The notes: generated by a model from the letters alone, not told the origin. A stretch of 64,000 nt of DNA from Orobanche coerulescens (GCA_033398695.1 CM065819.1:1227501-1291500), one strand, 5' to 3'. Positions 32,532 to 45,352 are shown, counted from the first letter of the stretch. Program-made: numbers and translations.

Positions 32532-34146
32532 TTTTTTTATTTGCCACGTCGTGCTCAAGACGTAAAATAGAGCACTTGATGGGAGGCAACCCATCATTTT
32601 TACTTGCTTTCTAGTTAGTTGTTTTTGTTTTTTTCGTTAATAATTTTTTCTTTGTTTTGTTATTTCGTTTGGATTCGTGTACTCTTGTGGCCCTTATTTC
32701 TCTAATATTGTTATATAACCCCAATGAGTTATTATTCTTCATATTCTACTCTTTCTTGGCTTAATGTCTACAGTTATTTCATGACTAGAGACTAAGTTTG
32801 GGGGTCCCTGGTGATGTTGAGCATTATTGGAAGTATGGATTGACAGACGATTCCACTCAGACATGTGCTGGCTTTCAAGAAGACATTTGGAATAAGATTC
32901 ACTTTTCCTTATCTCTTTTATTTTCACATGAGTTTTATTATTGATGATTTTATGTGTAGTGGAATAAATTGAAGCATGCGATATTTTCTTGAATTTTCTT
33001 GGTTATAAATTGCGATTTCATCATTGCTTTATTGTCCTTGCATGCTGTTGATGGTTAAAAACATGAATTTTTCGTGAATTTTTCGTGCTTCCATGTGTAA
33101 AACTGATGTTACGATACTAATTTCTCTTTGAAGAAACGGTTGAGTTTTAATCGAGTTGCAGTCAGCGATATCTGTTTCCGTAGAGTATTCATTTAGGTAT
33201 GAAATTTTTTCGCTTTTGTAGAAATCTTAGCAGATAAGAAAGGAGACATACATGTTTTCAAATCCCCGTCTATACGTTTGGTTACACTTTTTGCGTAGCT
33301 AGTCGTCCAGTAACATGAGTCTTGTGGGCACTTGAAGTGAGTTTAGAGTCGGACAGTTTTTTTTCCAAAAAGTCGAGAAAATGTTCTATGATGAGAAATT
33401 TAGTAACTGGGGGTATTCATGTGACCCGTTGTTTACTCTCGCATAAAACGACAACCCTGAATAGACTAATGATTTAGAAATATCGCATTACCGATGATGG
33501 GAAGCCTAGTAACCGGGGGTATTCACGTGACCCGTTGTTTACTCTCGCGTAAAACAGCAACCTTGAATCAGACATGCGGGAATAGCTATTCGACTTGTTT
33601 CTCCGCTGTGGAGGGGAACATAGTAACTAGAAGCATCCATGTGCCCCATGGGTGTCTTTTACGTCAAACGGTTCCTCAAGACATGAGAATGGAATTCCAC
33701 CCTAGGATTATCCTGATGAAACATCCCGAGATCCGAACCTAGTAGTTAACTCGAATCATCTTATTGATCATATATAAGGGAATACTGTCTGAGGGTTATT
33801 TTTGATGATGAAACTCTTGAAATTTTTGCCACTAGACTGTGGGACTGGGCGAATTGGCTTGTTTAATCTAACCCTTCATATTGACAGTAGGTTAAATTCA
33901 CGCTTGTTAATCTTTGAGCTTGATTTTCTTCATGAAGGTTGGTTAGGACTGAAAATGATTACTTCTTGGAATCAGTGTCCATGGATGTGACTCACTATTA
34001 CGACACTCGTATTATTCTTTGAGATTTTCAGGGTAGTATTGATTAAGTTGAGCACTATGGATTTGCACGATCATTCACTATACTTTTTATTTGAAAATTG
34101 ATTCTTTTTGCTTGAGGACAAGCAAAGGCTCAAGTTTGGGGGTATT
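32532..34146 (+). other. 3' non-coding region and PPT, F copy 1
   Basis: No credible ORF. It contains the GGGAGGCAACCCA landmark (32580), two imperfect repeats with GGTATTCACGTGACCCGTTG (about 33400 and 33520), and the PPT CAAGTTTGGGGGTATT before LTR2. Its last 1.0 kb is collinear with D. Confidence 0.8.
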
Positions 34147-35219
34147 TGTTAGGCATATTTTTATGCGCTTATTTATCATTAGTTTATATCCATTTTGAGC
34201 CTAAAAATGCATAAATGAGCTTTTAATGCACTATCTTTATATGTTTTGCAGGAAATTGGAGTCCGGAAGCCTAAACGACGAAAAACGGGCGAAAACGATG
34301 ATTTTTGGCCAGGGGCCGCGGCACAAGGAAAGTGAGCCGCGGCACACGCACGGCACACAAAGGCACCGAGCGAACTGTACTGTGAGCCGCGACACAAGGA
34401 GAGTGAGCCGCGGCCCAGGAAGAAAACATGCGCCCAGGCATCCGGTGCTGAGCAGTAGGGGCCGCGGCACAGATTAAGTGAGCCGCGGCCCACGAGGCGG
34501 TTTTGATGTGTTGGCCGCGATTCTGGGCCGTTTTTGGAGAAGTTTTCGACCCAAATTCCCGGACGCATTTTTGGAGGTTATAAATAGGGGTTTAAGGGCT
34601 GAAGACAGAGGAAGAGAAAATCGGAGGAAGGCATCGCGGGATCGAAGAACACAAGGAGGAGATTTGTGGGCGACGACAAGACCACGGATCCATTACAGTT
34701 TTTCTTAATTTTTCCGTATCTTAGTTTCTAGATCTGTTCGAGTAGGGTTGTGATTGTAGCCGATTACATGACGGTTTGATTTATTTATTTTTATTTCAAT
34801 TTACTCGTTATTCGTATTGAGTTGAATTTTTCTCATTGTTCTTAATGCTTTTTAATTGTCTGGCCAACAGTTGAATTGTTTTGAATGTCTTTATGGATTC
34901 GGGAGATGAAATTTAGGCATAGTTCTCGTGAGAATAATCATGATTTTCGTGAGATAGGGATATACTCATGGGAATTGTGAAGCCTATTTATTGTGGGAAT
35001 TCTTGAACTGTTTTAGCTATTAATTATCTCATTCGAATAGGGATATATCGAGTTAATAATTCGTAGTATTTTCTATCGACCCTGGGAAAGACTTTAGAAT
35101 AATTTAGGAATTCCTGGCTTACAATCAATTGAATAAAGGTGAATTGAATTAAATAAACATCACTCCTGATGGTTTGAGGTGAAAATCATAATAATCCTAC
35201 GCCCTTATTATTATTATTA

Positions 35220-35274
<55 letters not shown>

Positions 35275-35457
35275 TATTATTTATTTTTTCTGCAATTAGT
35301 TTAGAAATAAATTCTATATAATTGTTCTTCAAATAAAATTACGAGTCGACTATATTTTGGTACTTATATCAGTCCTCGAGGGAACGATATCTTACTTATC
35401 ACTTTATTACTTGTTGACACCATGCATCATGCATAGTGTGAGGATTTCCTCACAACA
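34147..35457 (+). repeat. F LTR2, mosaic middle LTR
   Basis: 1311 bp. Left part carries LTR3-type variants (TGTTAGGCATA, CTAAACGACG, GGCACACAAAGG). Right part, from about 34510, carries LTR1-type variants (GTTGGCCGCGATT, AAGGCATCGCGGGATCG, GGATCCATTACAG). A private (TTA)n expansion at 35203-35290 explains its extra length. Confidence 0.92.
35203..35290 (+). repeat. (TTA)n microsatellite, expanded in F LTR2
   Basis: About 25 ATT units, against about 10 at the same place in LTR1 and fewer in LTR3. It shows that LTR2 has been evolving on its own since it formed. Confidence 0.85.
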
Positions 35458-35563
35458 AGTTTTTGGCGCCGTTAAGGGATTGATATTTCGCTAATATCAA
35501 TACCAAGCGCCTCTAAATTTAATTTGAAGTTTTTTTAGTCTCTATATTTTTATTTTTTTTATT

Positions 35564-36299
35564 ATGTTTTCCTTTGATTATCGTGACCCTTGGTATTTCA
35601 TAAATTTCGATAATCTTAATAATTTGCCTAATAAATTGATCGGCCCCCTCACAGAAACAAAAGACCATGCTTGAACAATGTGTAGACGTTCTTAAAAATC
35701 CTGATAGTACCCCTCTTGAGCAAGAATGTGCAAGTCGTGGTCTTGAGATTCACTATGGTTATTTTCCAGCTCATAGATTTAGTAGTGAAATTGAGGGGGA
35801 GGTTGAGAAGAAAGACATGCTGAGTTTTAGGGTCGATCCCCCAGCACCTGATAATTACATAAAGTGTTATGAGCTTGTAGAAGAAGTTACCATTGATGAT
35901 GTTTCCAAAGAAATTTCATTAAATTGTCATCAAACTTCAACTAATAAGGTGAACACTTTTGTGCCTAAAATTTTATTAACGGTGCCGCGCATAATTTTTC
36001 CTAAATCCATAATGGGAGAGATTGACCCCATTACTTTTGATTTTGTTGAGGCTGATTCTTTGAGTTCTAATGGGGTTGTTCATGATATGTCTTTATTATT
36101 TACCCATTTGAACTCTGCTTATTTTTTCATACCTTATAAGTATTATATTCTTCCATTATTTTTTGGTTGTCCGCATAATTATTCTTACTCATTATTTTTG
36201 TTAACCAGGCATGAACCAAAGCCTTCCTTGTGGAATAAGAGGCTTATAGATTGCAAAAAGGGGGTATTCGGCAATCTCCCTAGAAAGAAGCCACGTTAA
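35564..36299 (+). pseudogene. Second copy of the F ORF, frameshifted near its start
   Basis: The ATG equivalent to 31794 is at 35564. A changed stretch at about 35632-35656 is two bases shorter and breaks the frame after about 23 codons. The remaining 210 codons are open from an internal Met at 35667 and almost identical to copy 1 (one Ser/Pro and one Asp/Tyr change seen). Confidence 0.75.
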
Positions 36300-37915
36300 T
36301 TTTTTTATTTGCCACGTCGTGCTCAAGACGTAAAATAGAGCACTTGATGGGAGGCAACCCATCATTTTTACTTGCTTTCTAGTTAGTTGTTTTTGTTTTT
36401 TTTCGTTAATAATTTTTTCTTTGTTTTGTTATTTCGTTTGGATTCGTGTACTCTTGTGGCCCTTATTTCTCTAATATTGTTATATAACCCCAATGAGTTA
36501 TTATTCTTCATATTCTACTCTTTCTTGGCTTAATGTCTACAGTTATTTCATGACTAGAGACTAAGTTTGGGGGTCCCTGGTGATGTTGAGCATTATTGGA
36601 AGTATGGATTGACAGACGATTCCACTCAGACATGTGCTGGCTTTCAAGAAGACATTTGGAATAAGATTCACTTTTCCTTATCTCTTTTATTTTCACATGA
36701 GTTTTATTATTGATGATTTTATGTGTAGTGGAATAAATTGAAGCATGCGATATTTTCTTGAATTTTCTTGGTTATAAATTGCGATTTCATCATTGCTTTA
36801 TTGTCCTTGCATGCTGTTGATGGTTAAAAACATGAATTTTTCGTGAATTTTTCGTGCTTCCATGAGTAAAACTGATGTTACGATACTAATTTCTCTTTGA
36901 AGAAACAGTTGAGTTTTAGTCGAGTTGCAGTCAGCGATATCTGTTTCCGTAGAGTATTCATTTAGGTATGAAATTTTTTCGCTTTTGTAGAAATCTTAGC
37001 AGATAAGAAAGGAGACATACATGTTTTTAAATCCCCGTCTATATGTTTGGTTACACTTTTTGCGTAGCTAGTCGTCCAGTAACATGAGTCTTGTGGGCAC
37101 TTGAAGTGAGTTTAGAGTCGGACAGTTTTTTTTCCAAAAAGTCGAGAAAATGTTCTATGATGAGAAATTTAGTAACTGGGGGTATTCATGTGACCCGTTG
37201 TTTACTCTCGCATAAAACGACAACCCTGAATAGACTAATGATTTAGAAATATCGCATTACCGATGATGGGAAGCCTAGTAACCGGGGGTATTCACGTGAC
37301 CCGTTGTTTACTCTCGCGTAAAACAGCAACCTTGAATCAGACATGCGGGAATAGCTATTCGACTTGTTTCTCCGCTGTGGAGGGGAACATAGTAACTAGA
37401 AGCATCCATGTGCCCCATGGGTGTCTTTTACGTCAAACGGTTCCTCAATACATGAGAATGGAATTCCACCCTAGGATTATCCTGATGAAACATCCCGAGA
37501 TCCGAACCTAGTAGTTAACTCGAATCATCTTATTGATCATATATAAGGGAATACTGTCTGAGGGTTATTTTTGATGATGAAACTCTTGAAATTTTTGCCA
37601 CTAGACTGTGGGACTGGGCGAATTGGCTTGTTTAATCTAACCCTTCATATTGACAGTAGGTTAAATTCACGCTTGTTAATCTTTGAGCTTGATTTTCTTC
37701 ATGAAGGTTGGTTAGGACTGAAAATGATTACTTCTTGGAATCAGTGTCCATGGATGTGACTCACTATTACGACACTCGTATTATTCTTTGAGATTTTCAG
37801 GGTAGTATTGATTAAGTTGAGCACTATGGATTTGCACGATCATTCACTATACTTTTTATTTGAAAATTGATTCTTTTTGCTTGAGGACAAGCAAAGGCTC
37901 AAGTTTGGGGGTATT
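36300..37915 (+). other. 3' non-coding region and PPT, F copy 2
   Basis: Near-identical to 32532-34146; I saw only scattered substitutions (for example near 36864, 36908, 37026 and 37447). Confidence 0.85.
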
Positions 37916-39185
37916 TGTTAGGCATATTTTTATGCGCTTATTTATCATTAGTTTATATCCATTTTGAGCCTAAAAATGCATAAATGAGCTTTTAATGCAC
38001 TATGTTTATATGTTTTGCAGGAAATTGGAGTCCGGAAGCCTAAACGACGAAAAACGGGCGAAAACGATGATTTTTGGCCAGGGGCCGCGGCACAAGGAAA
38101 GTGAGCTGCGGCACACGCACGGCACACAAAGGCACCGAGCGAACTGTACTGTGAGCCGCGGCACAAGGAGAGTGAGCCGCGGCCCAGGAAGAAAACATGC
38201 GCCCAGGCATCCGGTCTTTGGCAGTAGGGGCCGCACTGGTCGTGAGCCGCGGCCCACGAGGCGGTTTTGATGTGTTGTCCGCTATTCTGGGCTGTTTTTG
38301 GAGCAGTTTTCGACCCAAATTCCCGGACGTGTTTTTGGAGGTTATAAATAGGGGTTTAAGGGCTGAAGACAGAGGAAGAGAAAATCGGAGGAAGACATCG
38401 CAGGATCGAAGAACACAAGGAGGAGATTTGTGGGCGACGACAAGACCACGGATCCCTTACGGTTTTTCTTAATTTTTCCATATCTTAGTTTCTAGATCTG
38501 TTCGAGTAGGGTTGTGATTGTAGCAGATTACATGACGGTTTGATTTATTTATTTTTATTTCAATTTACTTGTTATTCGTATTGAGTTGGATTTTTCTCAT
38601 TGTTCTTAATGCTTTTTAATTGTCTAGCCAACAGTTGAATTGTTTTGAATGTCTTTATGGATTCGGGAGATGAAATTTAGGCATAGTTCTCGTGAGAATA
38701 ATCATGATTTTCGTGAGATAGGGATATACTCATGGGAATTGTGAAGCCTATTTATTGTGGGAATTCTTGAACTGTTTTAGCTATTAATTATCTAATTCGA
38801 ATAGGGATATATCGAGTTAATAATTCGTAGTATTTTCTATCGACCTTGGGAAAGGCTTAAGAATAATTTAGGAATTCCTGGCTTACAATCAATTGAATAA
38901 AGGTGAATTGAATTAAATAAACATCACTCCTGATGGTTTGAGGTGAAAATCATAATCCTACGCCCTTATTATTATTATTTTTATTATTACTATTATTATT
39001 ATTTATTTTTCTGCAATTAGTTTAGAAATAAATTCTATATAATTGTTCTTCAAATAAAATTACGAGTCGACTATATTTTGGTACTTAGTGAAATCAGTCC
39101 TCGAGGGAACGATATCTTACTTATCACTTTATTACTTGTTGACACCGTGTACTTGCGGCATAGTGTGAGGGATTTCCTCACAACA
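37916..39185 (+). repeat. F LTR3
   Basis: 1270 bp. Its right half differs from LTR1 and LTR2 at many sites (GTTGTCCGCTATT, AAGACATCGCAGG, GGATCCCTTACGG). Followed by the target duplication AGTGA. Confidence 0.92.
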
Positions 39186-39190
39186 AGTGA

Positions 39191-40858
39191 ACATTTAATG
39201 TTCGATTAAATGTTCGAATGAGTTTTCCTTCGATAGTTTGATGTGGTCTTCATTGCTTTTGGTCTTGATCCTCGTCGTAATCATGTTTTTGTTGACTCTT
39301 CCGGAGGATTATAGGTGCTTGAGGATTTCGAGATGATCTCCGCTTTGTGTTGGTAATTCGTGTGGTGTTATTCTCGTAGTGTTCACGGTGATATTGTGCT
39401 CTCGATAGGAGTTTGGGGCTGCCCGACCGCGTCCCGTTCATCGTCTCGTTTCTATCGTGGTTTCGAGGCAAGTATTTTCTTACACGATTTGTGTCCTAAA
39501 AATAGAGTTTACATGTTGGATTTACGAGGTTGGTTTACCCTCGTGAATATGATTCATGTGAATTGATTTTTATTTGATTATTTTGAACGTTGAGGGCTTT
39601 AATGATATCCCTGCTTGTTTAATATTGTGGAATCGTGTATTTCGTGGTAATTGTGTTGTTGTGTTGTGATTTATTGTTCATGATGGAGGTATGGTGATGA
39701 GTATGATGATTGTGTCGGGTAAGTGGCCATTTCTAGCAAGTATTCTTAATGGACTTACATTCTTCGCATATTAGTATTGCATGAGTGTGTGTGTGTGTGA
39801 TCACTATGGGTTAGATCCGACGGGGTCTCGGTAGATGTCCACAGAGGAATGGATCCACGAGCTTGGCTTTTAACCACTATGGGTTAGATCCGACGGGGTC
39901 TCGGTAGGGGTCCACAGAGGCTTGGATCCGCAGTTAATTGTGGTGCATTTTACAAATGTGTTTTGGGTTATGACATATCCAGATACAAGTGTTTTTGAAC
40001 AGTGATTTCATGATTGCATGCATTGACTAAATGTGTAAGAGGTAAGTTGTTCATTGACCTACTTGGCTAGGATGGCACTAGAATATTTGTCGTATGTGTT
40101 TAGTCCTTTAGTTGTAGGGTTTTGATGTTGGAAAACGGACCCTGCTATTGTTCTCGTGTACGGTGATTTGATGAGATTTGGGATGAGATCCCAACGGTTT
40201 TCTAAAGGTCGTTTTACGTAAAGTGATTTTAGGTTGAGACCCATTCGTCTTGAAATGGTTATTTTTCAACGAAGGACATGAGGTCCAGCAAGGTTTCTAC
40301 TTTTAAAATCCCCGAGATGAGGAATTTATTTTCAAACACTTCATTGATTGATTTATAATTAACAAAACTTCTCGGGAAGGCTTTGGTAGTTAATTATCGT
40401 ATTCGATTCGTGATTTCTATTTATTTGTTACATTCCATATGATTATGTACTTGCACTAGCAAAATAGTGGGATTTTGCTAACCCCCAAGTAATCGGGGGT
40501 GGATGTCTATTTTGCATTCAGGTTTTGGGGAGCATAACACAGGGTTGGCACGAAGGATGATGAATGATGATCGATACTAATCACATGAGGATCCATACGA
40601 TGTCGTATTGGTTTAGTTGTACTTTATTTCCGCTGCAGTATTTTCCTCGTTGTACGGGAGTGTGTTGTATTTTGACCCCTGCGTGGGTATGTATTGAGAT
40701 TGAGTTGTATGTATTAATTGAAAGACCAAATCGGTCTATTGAGTCATTTTTAGCCTTAAAGATGATTTTGAGATGTTTAATTGTGTTACCATCCTGGTAG
40801 ATTCTTGACAGAAGGGTTTACGGCGTGTAATATCCCTGAGTGGATTGGGGGTGTTACA
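39191..40858 (+). repeat. Solo LTR X1, last part
   Basis: Continues X1 after F and ends GATTGGGGGTGTTACA at 40858. It contains two tandem units around GTTAGATCCGACGGGGTCTC (39807 and 39880), corresponding to the units in A and X2. Followed by the target duplication CTGAA. It has no primer site after it and gag follows at once, which fits a solo LTR inserted in gag. Confidence 0.88.
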
Positions 40859-43203
40859 CTGAACTGGCTGATATTGTGCACTGGCTCGAGCATTTAGAGA
40901 AACTGTTTGAGATGGCCGAATGTCCTGAGGAAAACAAGGTTGCTATAGCGGCTTATTATCTGAGTAAGGGCGCTCATTCCTGGTGGTTATATGTCAAACC
41001 CAAGATGATACTTGTCACTATAGTGATTTCAAGACTCTCATGCTCGAGAGATACTATCCGACCATTCTTCGAGAGGAAAAATTTTCAGAGTTGCTGAACC
41101 TAGATCCTTCTGATGAGGATGATGTGTTGTCTATTGCCGAGAAGTTTTAGGAACTTCTCCCTTTTGCCTCTTCAATTGTTCGTACAGAGACTGATAAGAT
41201 TAAATACTTTAGTAAAAGGTTGAAGTCTCGGACCCGTATGCAGTTACTTGATCACCAAAAAGCACGGTGCTGCCTTAGCTCATTGAGAAATCTCACAATA
41301 TTGAGTTTACGTGGAAAGATATTGCTAAGAATCAGTTGCCGCCTTCCGACAAGAAATCAAAGAACCAGAATAATCGATGACAATCGGGCGATGTTCAAGA
41401 GACCCTATCCTGGCCCAATCATTCTGATCGGCCACCTATGGTGCCTAGAACAGCGGGATCGCAGTCCCGAGTGGCCAGGTCATTATTTGTTTTAATTATG
41501 GAGATCCTGGATATTTTATAATAAGTGTCCGAAGCCAGCCATTTATTGTAATGTTTGTGGACTTGTTGGTCACCGAGCTATATTTCGTCGTGGTGGTTCT
41601 AGACAGGCTCTTGTGGTTTCTCATGACCTAGGGAAGATTGTTATTAATAACAATGCTGCTCCATCTGCCTCTCATCAGACGATAGGGGTGAACAGAGGTA
41701 CGGGCCGTGGTAGTGAGGAAGGTACGTCTGTTGCTGGGGGCGGTAATCCCCGTACTTATGAGATGAAGAAAGACAATGATATAGAGGCCAAGATGATTTC
41801 AGGTACACTCAAGATCCTTTCTCACCTTGTGTATACTCTCTTTGATACTGGTGCTTCGCATTAATTCACATTTGAGTCTTGTATGGGAAAACTGTATCTT
41901 GATTCTGTTTTCGAATATGAGCCTTATCTTATTGGTCTACCTGATGGGAGAAATATTTTTGGGAATCAGGAAGTCAAGAACTATTCGATTCATATGGATG
42001 GTCGTGAGTGGTTATCAGATTGGATTGTGGTAGACTTATCCAAAGATGATTTAATTTTGGGTATTGATTGAATGGATTGTCATGATGCCGTCCTCATATC
42101 CATAGGTGAATGGTAACCATCACTTGTAATGATGGTTTCGAGTGGGTATTCCAAGGAGGCAACCCCAGTCATTCCGGTAATCAGTTCGGTGAAGTCAATG
42201 AGATTCCTTAATAGTGTATGTGTCGGTTATTAGTTCTATATGACTAAGATCAAGGATCGACCAATTGACTTGACCAATATCTAGGTAGTTCAGGTCTACT
42301 CGGATCTTTTTTCAGCTGAGTTACCGGGATTACATACATAATGAGAGGTCAAGTTCACGGTTGAGTTGGAGCCAGGAATGTCCCCCTTTAAAAAAATATC
42401 TTATGGCCCCTCCTAAGATGCAAGTGTTGATGAATCAGCTTGAAGAGTTATCTGAGAAGGGGTACATCCGACCGAATGTGTCTCCATGGGGAGAACCAGT
42501 GTTATCGTGAGGAATAAGGACGAATCTCTCAGTCTATGTATTGAATATTGAAAACTTAACAGGGTAACTATCAAGAACAAGTATCATTTTCCCCATATTG
42601 ATGATATGTTAGATCAGTTGCAGGGTGCTTTAGTATTTTACAAGATTGACTTAAGATCTCATTACCATTAATTGAGGATCCGAAAGTCAGATACTCCTAA
42701 GACGGTCTTTCATATTCATTATGGGAACTACGAGTTTGTGGTGATACCATTTGGGTTGACGAATGGGCCAACTGTGCTTATGGAACTAATGAACCGAGTC
42801 TTCATTAATTACTTGGACTACTTTGTGGTCATCTTCATTGATGACATATTAATTTACCCCCGTGATAACGAGGAGCATGAGCATTATCCCCGTCAGGTTC
42901 TCGACATGTTGAGATGAGAACAACTTTATGGGAAGTTTTACAAGTGTGAGTTCTGTATGTCCGAGGTAAATTTTCTCGGGCATGTGATTATAATTGATGG
43001 GGTTCGTGTAGACACATAAAAGACAAAGGGTATCCAAGATTGGATACCTAGGAAGAATGAGAAGGATATTTGATGTTCACTTGGGTTAGCAGGCTACTAC
43101 AGGCAGTTTGTTTTTCCAAGATTGCTCAGTCGTTGACTAATATTAAAGGTGCAAGCGGTCAGAAGTGTCAGAATAGCTTTGATGAGCTTAAGAATAGAGT
43201 GAG
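40859..43203 (+). pseudogene. gag-pol of gypsy element G, from mid-gag to RNase H start
   Basis: Plus strand. The gag core resumes exactly at the X1 duplication (ADIVHWLEHLEKLF near 40866). Both zinc knuckles (about 41500-41590) are degraded; only CNVCGLVGH is recognisable. Protease LFDTGASH then a stop near 41863. RT is heavily broken between 42360 and 42660, then readable ([18 protein letters not shown], then FIDDILIY near 42835) up to GLAGYYRQFV. At 43203, in the [12 protein letters not shown] block that begins RNase H, copia element H is inserted. Many stops: an old copy related to B. The rest of pol must lie right of the window. Confidence 0.85.
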
Positions 43204-43708
43204 TGTTAGGAATATGCCCTTAAATGCCACTCAGAGGATATATAAGTGAGGGCATTGTACTTGTTATCATGTAAACTCTTATCGGAAGGCAATTATTTGT
43301 TTCTTTATTTACTGGAAGTCACTGTTGCTCCTGACTTGTAAATATATATAGAAAAACTAGCCATGTACTTGAGAGAAAACATTCCAGTCCTTATTAGATA
43401 AGGGGATCGGCACTGGTAAAGTTTATGGCTCAAATACTTAATCGTTCGCAAGTCGATGAAACTTGATTGGGCGTTAAGTTTATGTGAAGTCTTGTATGAT
43501 GTGTTCTTTGACTTAGAGAGTGCCTGTTATCACTAATGGTTAATGGGAGCACACGTTGTAGGTATGCTAATGGGATTAATATACTCGAACCGACTCACCC
43601 TCGATTCGTCTCATGGATTTCACTTAGGGACAGTCAATGACAGAATCAAAAGGTTGTGATAGGTATTTGTGAACCTTCGACTTGAGGATTTAGTTGGGAT
43701 GTGCTTGT
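43204..43708 (+). repeat. 5' LTR of H, part 1
   Basis: First 505 bp of the copia LTR, interrupted at 43708 by K and resuming at 51961. Confidence 0.88.
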
Positions 43709-44842
43709 TGTTGCTACCCAAAATATTATCCGGAGATAGATATTGCTGGAATGGATGGGATAGCAAACAAATGCAGGAGCACTTCCGTGAGAAAGATAAA
43801 TAACACAAGATTTGCCGGGGTTGTTAATCCCGGGCTTGAATGCTCTCGCAAGATATTATTAATACCAATATTCGGGGATACAAGTACTAATGTAAGAATA
43901 CAATTACAATGAGTGTAAAGATTCTTGTTATCTTAGCTAGCGAGCGTGTAGATTGCCGGAAGAACCAGATTTGATGCTCTGTGAGTTCTTGTAACAAAGG
44001 AGATGAACAGTCGCGGCGGTGAGAGATCAATCGTCTCTCACGGCGAGTATTTAGCTGGGTGCTTGGGCTCCGGGGCTTATGAATCCTTTGGAATCTGTCT
44101 AGTGGAGACTTGCTGCTCCTGCCGATCGTCTTCTAGACGAGAGATTTGGAGAGAGAAGTCCTGAGATGGATTCCGGTGAGATAGCCGGGAGCTTGATGAT
44201 ATGTATGTTCTTCAGTATTTCCGTGAATGTATCGGAATGTGAGAGAATGTGAACCTTTTTCCAGTAGGAAGAGGTTCTCTATTTATAGGGCTTGGATCCG
44301 CCGGGCGATCGCCTTCTCTGCAATATAATAATCGGGCGATCGTCTTTTAGCACATGGGCCTGTCCCCTCAAAGTCTGCAGGAGTTCTTTGGCGATCAACT
44401 GTGCGGTCAATGGGAGCTTACACGCGTCTGAGTTGCGACACGGGTGGTCCTACGACAACTTTCGGCGCGCATCTTTGGTAGGTGAGGTAGGTGGCAGGCT
44501 GTGGTCAAAGGTCTTGTCTGTCAGCTAAAGATCTTGTCTGCTACGAAGATCTTGTCAGCGCCTTTGGTGGATCTGCACGTGGGTGCTTTTCTGAGACCCA
44601 GTCCTTGATGACTTTTGACGGGCGATCATCTCTGATCGGGGCGTAGGTCGATTGCCCTTAGCCGGTCACTAGAGTAGATCGCCAGCTGCCAAAGGGCGAT
44701 CGCCTTGGGAGTCGATCGCAGTGCACTGATGGTGGTCGATATCTTCGACTTGGCGAGCTAGCCATAGTTTGGTGGAGTTGACTTGGTCGCTCGACCTTAT
44801 AGTCGATCGCCTTTGTCGGGATGAATAAATCGTGACACAACA
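43709..44842 (-). repeat. 3' LTR of K
   Basis: 1134 bp, minus-strand start TGTTGTGTCACGATT, end GGGTAGCAACA. TATAAATA on the minus strand at 44280-44287; GGCGATCGCC-type palindromes upstream of it (44300-44815). Confidence 0.9.
44300..44815. repeat. GGCGATCGCC palindromes in the K LTR (also 51415-51930)
   Basis: About eight full or partial copies (GGGCGATCGCC near 44305 and 44695; GGGCGATCGTC near 44333; others near 44391, 44623, 44678, 44713 and 44803). Less dense than the arrays of the other families, but again confined to U3. Confidence 0.75.
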
Positions 44843-45199
44843 ATTGCCCCACTCGCTCATACGTTGGAAAGCGTGGGGTGAGTGGCTCTCTTAGCGGCCC
44901 GAACTTTTGACGAGCGACTTCGTGTTTTATTGAACTGGCGATCGTCGTTGAGCTGATATATCCTGAGTTCGGACGACCTGGTTGGCCGCTGAACTGCGCG
45001 GGAAAAAGCAACGGGCGTTGAAAAGTCTCCGCGCACGTGTCGGGCTTCTATTGGAGGACACCAACGGTCATTAATGACTCCTCGGCTGACGCGTCCTCGA
45101 AAAGACGCGTACGCGGGTCTCGAGGGGGTCAACTAATGTGTCGTTTGAGATCCGACCCTTGAGGTTTTCCCTTATTGCAAACGGGTCCCTGCCTTCTCC

Positions 45200-45206
45200 T
45201 ATAAAA
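45200..45206 (+). promoter_or_regulatory. TATA box of the antisense gene of K
   Basis: TATAAAA followed by GGGGCGCGGGG, about 150 bp upstream of the ATG and about 360 bp inside the 3' LTR edge, pointing away from it. With the minus-strand TATA at 44280 it makes a divergent pair around the palindrome array. Confidence 0.6.
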
Positions 45207-45352
45207 GGGGCGCGGGGCTGCAGTATCACTCACGCGAACTTTTTGGAGAAAGAAGGACTTGCTGCCGAATTTTCTGAAGATCTTAGTGCCGATCGTCGTT
45301 CGACTTCACCTTAGGGTAAGAAAAATTCTTTTCTCCTTTTCTGCTTCTGAAA

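Larger units (their letters stand above)
30410..39185 (+). mobile_element. Element F: tandem LTR-internal-LTR-internal-LTR non-autonomous element, TSD AGTGA
   Basis: Three LTRs (30410-31685, 34147-35457, 37916-39185) separated by two internal regions of about 2.46 kb. Flanked by the duplication AGTGA (30405-30409 and 39186-39190), so the whole tandem occupies one insertion site in LTR X1. LTRs, primer site, PPT and 3' region are those of the Athila-type element D, but gag and pol are absent and a different ORF is present. The two internal copies differ at only about ten positions by eye, while the outer LTRs differ more, so the duplication is younger than the insertion. Confidence 0.92.

Noticed and set aside
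31686..34146. F as two independent insertions side by side
   Set aside because: Only one target duplication exists (outer ends) and the middle LTR is shared and mosaic.
40800..40900. X1 as the 5' LTR of the gag-pol that follows it
   Set aside because: There is no primer site or leader after 40858, gag starts mid-domain, and the CTGAA duplication shows X1 was inserted into that gag.
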